Program-made: the position numbers and the translations under genes | The notes under the pieces: generated by a model | What the model saw: only the letters and a program-made list of their open reading frames with translations | Database searches by the model: none | Told to the model about the DNA's origin: nothing | Assembly: GCA_019306185.1 (NCBI GenBank) | Contig: JAFDMD010000022.1 | Span: 1-33,825, forward strand | Direction: 5' to 3' | Length of the DNA: 33,825 nucleotides | Source: Deltaproteobacteria bacterium | GTDB taxonomy: Bacteria > Desulfobacterota > Desulfobacteria > Desulfobacterales > JAFDMD01 | Shown: positions 16,186 through 22,627 of the stretch, in pieces | Position numbering within the stretch: the stretch's first letter is position 1 | How the letters are laid out: each line of letters begins with the position of its first letter

Positions 16186-18276
16186 ATGCCTAATAATAAT
16201 AATAAAAAAAAAAAGAATATTAAAAAAAAAAGGGTTAAGAAAAAGCCTTTTTCATTTAGTTTGATTATTTTTTTTATCAAATTTTTTGTTATACTGGGGT
16301 TTTTCGGAATTTTTGTGGTATCCGCTTTTTTATATTTTTATATTATAAAAGACCTTCCTAAAATATCTTCTCTTGCAGATTATAAACCTCCGGTTATTAC
16401 TACGATTTATTCGGACGATAACAAAACAATAGGCGAATTTTACAAAGAAAAAAGAATAGTAATACCATTATCCGATATGCCTCAAAGGCTTAAAGAGGCT
16501 TTTATTGCGGCGGAAGATTCAAGATTTTACAGTCATGAAGGTATAGATTTTATAAGCGTTGTAAGAGCTTTTTTAAAAAATATAAAAGCAGGAACAATAG
16601 TTCAAGGGGGCAGCACAATTACCCAGCAGGTAACAAAATCTTTTTTCCTTACGCCTGAAAGAAGCTATATCAGAAAGATAAACGAGGCATTTTTAGCATA
16701 TCGTATTGATAGAAAATTTACTAAAGCCCAGATACTTTATTTGTATTTAAATCAGATATATCTGGGGCATGGGGCTTATGGAGTGGAGGCTGCGGCTAAT
16801 AATTATTTCGGAAAAAGCGTAAAGGAGCTAAATCTTGCGGAATGTTCGATGTTAGCAGGGCTTCCTCAGGCGCCAAGCCGATACTCTCCGTTTAGGGATA
16901 TCAAAAAGGCGCAAGCAAGGCAAAGCTATGTGTTAGATAGAATGGTAGCCGAAAAATACATAACAGACAAGGAAGCTGCCGAAGCCGCGAATACCAAGCT
17001 TGATATAAAGCCGAGACGCAGTTTATACATGGATGAGGTTCCGTATTATACCGAGCATATAAGACGCTATATAGTTGGTAAATACGGCAAAAATGCTCTT
17101 TATAATGAAGGATTGAAAATATATACTTCGGTAAATATAAAATTGCAAAAAGAGGCTCTTAACGCTGTTAAAACAGGTCTTTTTGATCTTGATAAAAGAC
17201 GAGGATACCCCAAACAGCCGGAATCGATAGAGCGGGAGCAGTATCCCGAAGCGCAGGCGGCTTTATTATGTATGGAAGCCGAAACAGGCAGAGTTAAAGC
17301 TATGATAGGCGGGTTTGATTTTAAAAAAAGTCAGTTTAACAGAGCGATTCAGGCGTTAAGGCAGCCCGGCTCCGCATTTAAACCTATAATATATTCTGCG
17401 GCATTAGATAAAGGTTATACTCCGGCGACAGTTCTTATAGATTCCCCCGTTGTATTTGTAAACCCGTGGCAGGATAAGGTATGGAAGCCGAAAAATTACA
17501 AAGAAGAATTTTATGGTCATACCCTGTTAAGAAAAGCGCTGGCAAAATCAAGAAATGTGGTAACCGTAAAAATATTAAAAGATATAGGGATAGATTATGC
17601 GATAGATTATGCAAAAAAAATGAAGATTAAATCGGAATTAACTAAAAATCTATCGCTTGCCCTTGGCACTTCGGACGTAACCCTTTTTGAACTTGTAACC
17701 GCGTATTCGATATTTGCAAATAAAGGTTTTTATATAGAGCCTGTTTTTGTAACCGAAATTATTGATAGAAACGGAAATGTTTTGGAACGGCATTCCGAAA
17801 TAAAAGAGAAAATAATAGAAGAAAATACGGCTTATATAGTAACCAGTTTACTTGAAAGCGTAGTGCGGGAAGGGACAGGGCGAAGAGCAAAAGCTTTAAA
17901 AAGACCCGTTGCCTGCAAAACAGGAACTACTAATAATTTTTACGATGCTTGGTTTGTAGGATATTCGCCGGAATATATTACGGGGGTATGGGTAGGATTT
18001 GACGAAAGGAAATCTCTTGGCAAACATGAAACAGGAGCAAAAGCCGCAAGTCCGATATGGATAGATTTTATGCAAAAAGCGCTTGAAAATAAACCCGTAA
18101 CGGCTTTTCAAATTCCGGAAGGGGTTATATTTACAAAAATAGATGCAAAAACAGGACTGCTTGCGGGTCCCGATTCCGAAAAAACGATTATAGAATGCTT
18201 TAAAGAAGGAACGGAGCCTGTGGAACAGACTCCGTCTGAAGGAGCGGTTACCGAAACGGATCTTTTTAAATATTAA
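16186..18276 (+). CDS. Penicillin-binding protein 1A (bifunctional peptidoglycan synthase)
   Basis: A 696-residue class A PBP. A lysine-rich cytoplasmic tail (residues 1-22) precedes one membrane anchor (about 24-51). The GT51 glycosyltransferase domain follows, with catalytic E110 in AAEDSRFYSHEG and the GGSTITQQ motif. The transpeptidase domain has S396-A-F-K399 (catalytic serine), S455-R-N457 and K578-T-G580. It polymerises and cross-links peptidoglycan in the periplasm. The length is at the short end for PBP1A. A 9-codon frame (ATG at 16164, stop at 16191-16193) overlaps the PBP start, so start-stop coupling is possible; no clear Shine-Dalgarno site is seen. The gene ends inside a strong hairpin. 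Confidence 0.95.
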   Translation: MPNNNNKKKKNIKKKRVKKKPFSFSLIIFFIKFFVILGFFGIFVVSAFLYFYIIKDLPKISSLADYKPPVITTIYSDDNKTIGEFYKEKRIVIPLSDMPQRLKEAFIAAEDSRFYSHEGIDFISVVRAFLKNIKAGTIVQGGSTITQQVTKSFFLTPERSYIRKINEAFLAYRIDRKFTKAQILYLYLNQIYLGHGAYGVEAAANNYFGKSVKELNLAECSMLAGLPQAPSRYSPFRDIKKAQARQSYVLDRMVAEKYITDKEAAEAANTKLDIKPRRSLYMDEVPYYTEHIRRYIVGKYGKNALYNEGLKIYTSVNIKLQKEALNAVKTGLFDLDKRRGYPKQPESIEREQYPEAQAALLCMEAETGRVKAMIGGFDFKKSQFNRAIQALRQPGSAFKPIIYSAALDKGYTPATVLIDSPVVFVNPWQDKVWKPKNYKEEFYGHTLLRKALAKSRNVVTVKILKDIGIDYAIDYAKKMKIKSELTKNLSLALGTSDVTLFELVTAYSIFANKGFYIEPVFVTEIIDRNGNVLERHSEIKEKIIEENTAYIVTSLLESVVREGTGRRAKALKRPVACKTGTTNNFYDAWFVGYSPEYITGVWVGFDERKSLGKHETGAKAASPIWIDFMQKALENKPVTAFQIPEGVIFTKIDAKTGLLAGPDSEKTIIECFKEGTEPVEQTPSEGAVTETDLFKY

Positions 18277-18318
18277 ATTACGCCGGATAACAAACTACTT
18301 TGTTATCCGGCGTAATTT
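18275..18318 (+). terminator. Perfect 20-bp hairpin at the end of the PBP1A gene
   Basis: Arms 18275-18294 and 18299-18318 are exact complements over 20 bases around the loop CTAC. The core is ACGCCGGATAACAAA. The left arm begins within the PBP stop codon (TAA at 18274-18276). A T-rich stretch follows shortly, inside the repeat at 18317-18340. Confidence 0.8.
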
Positions 18319-18340
18319 AATCATTCTTTTTTGTGATTAA
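18317..18340. repeat. Short hairpin repeat, copy 4
   Basis: Arms TTAATCA/TGATTAA around TTCTTTTTTG. It has the same orientation as 3138-3161 and is the inverse of 13088-13111. It abuts the PBP1A terminator. CGGACAATTAA at 18919-18929 is a further inverted copy of this family's TTAATTGTCCG tail. Confidence 0.6.
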
Positions 18341-18423
18341 GATTTTTTAATAACGGGTATTTTCTCTAATAAGAAGCCTGTCTTGTCAAGCGAAGCGAGA
18401 AATCCCTTTATTATTTTCATATC

Positions 18424-18801
18424 TTATGGTTTCTTTTGGTTTATAACTTCCCGTAAAGCTTTTAAAGCCGAGTTTCCGGCAGGAACTCCCGCATAGATCA
18501 TAGTTTGAAAAATTACTTCGGCTATATCTTCCGCTGTGCATCCTACGTTTAATCCTGCTTGAATATGAAGTTTTAACTCCTCTGTTTTGGATAAAGCGGT
18601 TAATGCGGCTACGGTAATAAGCTGGCGGGTTTTATGCGGCAGTTTTTCTCTTGCATACATTTTGCCGGTTATAAAAAGAGACAAATCGTTTGCAATCTCT
18701 TTATCAAAAGATTTCCATAAATCGTAAGGTTTTTCTCCCGTTACATCTTTAAAATAAAGAGCGGCGGTTTTTTTTGTTTTTTCTACGGTCTCTTTATCCA
18801 T
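18424..18801 (-). CDS. Carboxymuconolactone decarboxylase family protein
   Basis: A 125-residue all-helical protein of the CMD/AhpD fold. The core motif ELKLHIQAGLNVGCTAEDIAEVI followed by YAGVPAGNSAL is that of PcaC-like members. The CxxC pair of AhpD peroxidase partners is absent, so a redox role of that type is unlikely. It lies 202 bases downstream of the glutaryl-CoA dehydrogenase gene on the same strand, with a repeat element between them. Members of this family occur beside many anaerobic aromatic and CoA-thioester gene sets, but the reaction here is unknown. The ribosome site GAAAGG is fair. Confidence 0.87.
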   Translation of the reverse strand: MDKETVEKTKKTAALYFKDVTGEKPYDLWKSFDKEIANDLSLFITGKMYAREKLPHKTRQLITVAALTALSKTEELKLHIQAGLNVGCTAEDIAEVIFQTMIYAGVPAGNSALKALREVINQKKP

Positions 18802-18932
18802 ATATTTTACCTTTCTTTTTTTATATTTTTATTATGAGATTTCTTCTCGCTTTGATAGTCGAAATGGCGCGATAGAAAAATTGTTTGTTGACATTACAAG
18901 TAAGAAAAACTTGCTTCTCGGACAATTAAACA

Positions 18933-19000
18933 AAGATACAAAGTTGCAGAGTAGAGACGTTGCATGCAGCCTCTCTCTGCTCTTTGTTACTCTGTATCTT
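18933..19000. repeat. Palindromic repeat (GTAGAGACG family), copy D with outer arms
   Basis: This is the longest copy. Outer arms AAGATACA (18933-18940) and TGTATCTT (18993-19000) are exact complements. Inside lies GCAGAGTAGAGACGTTGCAT followed by the mutated right half GCAGCCTCTCTCTGCTC. It ends three bases before the stop codon of the glutaryl-CoA dehydrogenase gene. Confidence 0.75.
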
Positions 19001-19003
19001 CGG

Positions 19004-20167
19004 CTATCTGTTTGCCTTTCTTATGCCGAGTCTGTCTAATGCGATAATCCATTTGCAAATATTAGTCGAACCCTCAACCATAGAATAGGTAGGAGCGTCT
19101 CTGTAAAAACGAGCTACGGGATATTCGGTGGAATAACCGTAGGCTCCCAAAATTTTCATTGCATAATTTGCACACTTTGTAACGGTTTCGCCAACGAAAT
19201 ATTTTGCTTGAGCTACATCTAACCCGTTGTTTAAATTGCCGTTATCTTTAGTCCATGCAGCTTTATATACCAAAAGTCTTGCCGCTTCTATATCGGTTGA
19301 CATTTGAGCTATCATATCTTGATTCATCTGAAAAGCGCCTATAGGTTTCCCGAACTGTTTTCTTTCGTTTGCATATTTAATTACAACATCCAAACATGCC
19401 TGAGCCAGTCCTACGCCTCCTGCGGCAGCGGAAAGACGGGTATGATTAAGAGAACTGAAAACAATTTTTGCTCCGTCTCCCGGTTTTCCGAGAATATTTT
19501 CTTTCGGTATTCTCGTATCATTTAAAAAAACCTCGCCGGTAGGCGAAGAATGAGAACCCATCTTTTCAAGGGCTGTGGTTTTAACCCCGTTAAAATTTTT
19601 AGGCTCCAAAACAAATGCGGAAAGCCCTTTTGATCCGGCAGATCTATCGGTATAAGCGTAATATATAAGAACATCCGCATAATACGCATTCGAAATCCAA
19701 GTTTTGGAACCGTTTACAAGCCAATGCTCTCCTTTATCTTCGGCAGCGGAAAGCATAGACATTACGTCCGAGCCTGCGTTAGGCTCCGTAATAGCGAAAC
19801 CGCCTACATATTCGGCGGATACAAGTTTCGGAATATATTTCTTTTTTAATTCCTCTGATCCGTAAGTTAATATGGTATAAGCGCATCCGAGCGTCTGCAT
19901 ATTAATCTGCACCCTTAACGAGCTGGAGGCTCTTGCAATCTCTTCGGTAATTATCATAGCCGCAAGCCAACCCATATCTTCGCCGCCGTATTCTTCGGGA
20001 ATAACAGCGCCGAAAAATCCAAGATCTCCCATAGGCAGTATCGCTTCTTTATATGGAAAATAATTATTTGCATCCCATTCGTCTGCAAAAGGGGCGATCT
20101 TTTTTTTTGCAAATTCAATCGCGGCTTTACGCAGCATCTCTAATTCTTTGGATAATTTAAAATCCAT
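19004..20167 (-). CDS. Glutaryl-CoA dehydrogenase, non-decarboxylating type
   Basis: A 387-residue acyl-CoA dehydrogenase. It reads very like the Desulfococcus multivorans enzyme as I remember it: PVARFYRDAPTYSMVEGS, the LSAAAGGVGLAQACLD helix and the terminal LGIRKANR. The substrate-carboxylate arginine is R85 (SSSLRVQ) and the catalytic base is E365. The residue before the base is V364. The Tyr-to-Val exchange at this place is the published mark of glutaryl-CoA dehydrogenases that stop at glutaconyl-CoA instead of releasing CO2. The FAD motifs FAITEPNAGSD and TWISNA are intact. An AAGGAGATATAAC ribosome site supports the start. It would oxidise the glutaryl-CoA made by the ring-cleavage genes; the electron acceptor is presumably ETF. 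Orthology is from memory, not from a search. Confidence 0.92.
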   Translation of the reverse strand: MDFKLSKELEMLRKAAIEFAKKKIAPFADEWDANNYFPYKEAILPMGDLGFFGAVIPEEYGGEDMGWLAAMIITEEIARASSSLRVQINMQTLGCAYTILTYGSEELKKKYIPKLVSAEYVGGFAITEPNAGSDVMSMLSAAEDKGEHWLVNGSKTWISNAYYADVLIYYAYTDRSAGSKGLSAFVLEPKNFNGVKTTALEKMGSHSSPTGEVFLNDTRIPKENILGKPGDGAKIVFSSLNHTRLSAAAGGVGLAQACLDVVIKYANERKQFGKPIGAFQMNQDMIAQMSTDIEAARLLVYKAAWTKDNGNLNNGLDVAQAKYFVGETVTKCANYAMKILGAYGYSTEYPVARFYRDAPTYSMVEGSTNICKWIIALDRLGIRKANR

Positions 20168-20201
20168 GTTATATCTCCTTGTAAATAAAATATTATTATT
20201 A

Positions 20202-20289
20202 AACGGTTTCCGTAGAAAAAAGCCCTCTTTTGCTTGATTTAAACAACAGATAAAAGTTTTGCCTCAAGCAAAATAGAAGGCTTTTCTAC
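20202..20289. repeat. Imperfect long hairpin between glutaryl-CoA dehydrogenase and lemA
   Basis: Arms GTAGAAAAAAGCCCTC...GCTTGA (20212-20237) and TCAAGC...GGCTTTTCTAC (20264-20289) pair with few mismatches. The leading AAACGGTTTCCGTAGAA resembles 14060. It lies between divergent genes, so it is not a simple terminator. Confidence 0.55.
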
Positions 20290-20311
20290 AAGAAATGACT
20301 ATAATGACTTA

Positions 20312-20338
20312 TTGACAAATCTTTTTTCTATATATATT
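20312..20338 (+). promoter_or_regulatory. Possible promoter of lemA and the prepilin genes
   Basis: TTGACA at 20312-20317 is followed after 15 bases by TATATT (20333-20338), with other TA-rich choices nearby. It is about 50 bases before the lemA start. Confidence 0.5.
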
Positions 20339-20387
20339 TTTTTAAAAAATTTGCAATATTTTAAAATGCCTTAAATGAGGGACAAAA

Positions 20388-20996
20388 ATGACAAAAAATA
20401 AAAAAATCACTTTATGCGTAATAGGAGGTTTAATACTTCTTTTTTTAATATTTACATCCTTTATTAAAAACACCTACAACAATATGGTTATGTTTGAAGA
20501 GAATGTAAAAGAAAAATGGAGTCAGGTAGAAAATGTATATCAGCGCAGATTCGATTTAATACCGAATCTTGTGGAAACCGTAAAAGGTTATGCGGCTCAT
20601 GAAAACAAGACCTTTGAAAACATTACCCAAGCAAGAGCAAAAGTAGGGGGCGTATTTAATATATCCGAAAAAGTTTTAAATGATCCGGCTATGTTTCAAA
20701 AATTTCAAGAAGCCCAGAACAGTTTGGGAGGAGCTTTGCAGCGTTTAATGGCAGTAACCGAAAACTACCCGAATCTTAAAGCAAACCAAAACTTTTTGGC
20801 TTTGCAGAATCAGCTTGAAGGAACCGAAAATCGTATTACCGTAGAGCGCAGACGATTTAACGAATCCGCAAAACATTATAATATATATATAAAACAGTTT
20901 CCGCGGGCGTTTATGGCAAGAATGTTTAATTTTTCCGAAAAACCGTACTTTAAATCTGTTCAAGAGGCGCAAACCGCTCCTAAAGTTGAGTTTTAG
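20388..20996 (+). CDS. lemA: LemA family protein
   Basis: A 202-residue LemA protein. A single N-terminal membrane segment (about residues 7-25) is followed by the signature YNNMVMFEENVKEKWSQVEN and YQRRFDLIPNLVETVKGYAA. The rest is a long helical bundle facing the periplasm. The C-terminal FPRAFMARMFNFSEKPYF is also standard. The length is normal for the family and the role is not well defined. The ribosome site AGGG is 6 bases before the ATG. The first prepilin gene starts 5 bases after its stop codon, so lemA heads a four-gene operon. Confidence 0.94.
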   Translation: MTKNKKITLCVIGGLILLFLIFTSFIKNTYNNMVMFEENVKEKWSQVENVYQRRFDLIPNLVETVKGYAAHENKTFENITQARAKVGGVFNISEKVLNDPAMFQKFQEAQNSLGGALQRLMAVTENYPNLKANQNFLALQNQLEGTENRITVERRRFNESAKHYNIYIKQFPRAFMARMFNFSEKPYFKSVQEAQTAPKVEF

Positions 20997-21001
20997 CGAG
21001 G

Positions 21002-21469
21002 ATGAAAGACGCTGGCTTTACGCTTTATGAACTTATAATAACAATGGCTGTTATAAGCCTATTATCTGCAATAGCCGCGCCTCATTTTATCCGTTTAAGC
21101 GCGGATTTCAAATTAAATTCGGCAATAAGAGACATGCAGTCCGATCTTCAGGCTGCAAAGCTTTTTGCCATAAATAAAAAAGGATACGCTGTAATAAATT
21201 TTTATGAAGATAGTTATACGGTTTTTATTGATAACGGCAAAAATCCGCAAGACTGGAATCAGGATGCGGATGAAAAAACCGTTATCAACAGACTGCTTCC
21301 CGCGGGAATATATTTATCCTCTAATTTTCCAAAAAACAGATTACGTTTCAAACCTACAGGAAATTTGGGCTGCCGTTTGGGAAGCGTTGTTTTGGCGAAT
21401 AAAAGAAATAATAAAAGCAAAACAATATCTCTTTCCAGAACAGGAAGAATAAATGTTAAATGGAAATAA
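21002..21469 (+). CDS. GspH/FimT-like minor prepilin
   Basis: A 155-residue pseudopilin. The class III signal has a 5-residue leader, MKDAG, cut before F6, with the essential Glu at E10 (FTLYELI), then a hydrophobic helix to about residue 25. The pattern SAIRDMQSDLQAAKLFAI and the beta-rich C-terminus (LSRTGRINVKW) match the GspH/FimT family, which primes type IV pili or type II secretion pseudopili. An AGG site lies in the 5-base gap behind lemA, and it overlaps the next gene by 17 bases. Confidence 0.88.
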   Translation: MKDAGFTLYELIITMAVISLLSAIAAPHFIRLSADFKLNSAIRDMQSDLQAAKLFAINKKGYAVINFYEDSYTVFIDNGKNPQDWNQDADEKTVINRLLPAGIYLSSNFPKNRLRFKPTGNLGCRLGSVVLANKRNNKSKTISLSRTGRINVKWK

Positions 21470-21845
21470 TTCAAAAGGATTTACTCTGTTAGAGCTTTTA
21501 ATCGGCATGTTTGTTTTTACGACGAGCATAATAAGCATAACCGCAATGCTTCTTGCTTCGGTTAAAAATAATACTTTAAATTATAGGATTAATCAGGTTG
21601 TAAGCATTGCGGAATCTAAAATGGAATACTTTAAAAATTGCGGCATTGACGATCTTAAACAAGGAGACTATCAAGATCCGAATAACCCGATAAACCCGGA
21701 CGGATCTTCGGACGGCATTTATAATCTTAAATGGAAAATAGCTGATAAAACCCCTTTTAGTAAAAAAATCATAGTAACCGTAACGGATGAAAAAATCGGC
21801 GTAAATAAGCCGATAAGTCTTGAAGCTTCGATTTTTTTTGATTAA
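21453..21845 (+). CDS. PilV-like minor prepilin
   Basis: A 130-residue pseudopilin. The leader MLNGNNSKG is cleaved before F10, E14 gives the Glu+5 rule (FTLLELL), and the hydrophobic helix runs to about residue 33. SIAESKMEYFKN after the helix is typical of PilV/GspI proteins. It overlaps the FimT-like gene, consistent with coupled translation. Confidence 0.85.
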   Translation: MLNGNNSKGFTLLELLIGMFVFTTSIISITAMLLASVKNNTLNYRINQVVSIAESKMEYFKNCGIDDLKQGDYQDPNNPINPDGSSDGIYNLKWKIADKTPFSKKIIVTVTDEKIGVNKPISLEASIFFD

Positions 21846-21862
21846 GTTATATTTAGATAATT

Positions 21863-22585
21863 ATGAAAGGAGACGACAACCTCCGAAAAGCCGGACGGCG
21901 GACTTTAAACGGAAAGACTCGGAGTAAGGCTTGCCGAATAAAATCTATTCATGGGCGTTTCAAGATTGTGAATCGATTGATAAACATTAAAAAAAACAAA
22001 AAACAAAAAACCTTTAAAATAGTTTTTGACAGATCTGGTTTTACTCTTATGGAAACGGTTATAACCATTGGAGTATTTTCGATTTTAATATTATCGATTT
22101 TCGGATTCTTCGCGGTTTTTAATAAAACATATATAACGGAAAATACCCGGCTATGGTTATTAAACGATGCCGGAGCGGCTATGGAAATAATAAGCGCTGA
22201 TATAAAAATGGCGGGACTTGATCCGTTATATACCGCGAATGCAGGATTCGAAGAGGCTTCGGCTTCGAAAATAAGAATTACCTCCGATAAAAACTTAAAC
22301 GGCAAAATAGACAATGACGATTTTGAAAGAGTAACCTATTATTTTGATCCGTCAGAAAAAACTTTAAAACAGATACTTTATGAAAAAACTCCAAGCCAAA
22401 GCTACCAAACTCTTTTGGAAGATATAACCGATCTTACCTTTAAGTTTTACGGATACAACAATATCCCGACAACGGAGCATACCGAAATACGTTCCGTTTT
22501 AATAACATTTATTTTACAAAAGCAGGAAGGAACAGGAGACAATGTTGCAAGAACTTTAACTTGTAGAAGCAGTTTAAGAAATTAA
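21863..22585 (+). CDS. PilW-like minor prepilin
   Basis: The frame gives 240 residues. The prepilin peptidase site is G59 before F60 (SGFTLMETVI, Glu at E64), followed by a hydrophobic helix. The later segment LWLLNDAGAAMEIISADIKMAGLDP is a PilW hallmark (pilins that start a D..I..AG disulfide-free loop). A 59-residue basic leader is far too long for a type III signal; in-frame GTG (21968) or TTG (21977) starts would give a leader of about 20-24 residues and are more likely, although no clear ribosome site decides it. PilX and PilY1, often next in such clusters, are absent. Confidence 0.8.
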   Translation: MKGDDNLRKAGRRTLNGKTRSKACRIKSIHGRFKIVNRLINIKKNKKQKTFKIVFDRSGFTLMETVITIGVFSILILSIFGFFAVFNKTYITENTRLWLLNDAGAAMEIISADIKMAGLDPLYTANAGFEEASASKIRITSDKNLNGKIDNDDFERVTYYFDPSEKTLKQILYEKTPSQSYQTLLEDITDLTFKFYGYNNIPTTEHTEIRSVLITFILQKQEGTGDNVARTLTCRSSLRN

Positions 22586-22620
22586 AGATACAAAATTGCA
22601 AAGATACGGAGCAGAGACGC
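22585..22620. repeat. Truncated left half of the palindromic repeat
   Basis: AAGATACAAAATTGCAAAG and GGAGCAGAGACGC repeat the left side of the copy at 18933, but the mirrored right half is missing. It fills the 42-base gap between the PilW stop and the ABC-F start. Confidence 0.6.
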
Positions 22621-22627
22621 GATAGAA

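Noticed and set aside
4035-19000. A CRISPR array made of the palindromic repeats
   Set aside because: The copies are kilobases apart, not evenly spaced, and are not separated by spacers of equal length.
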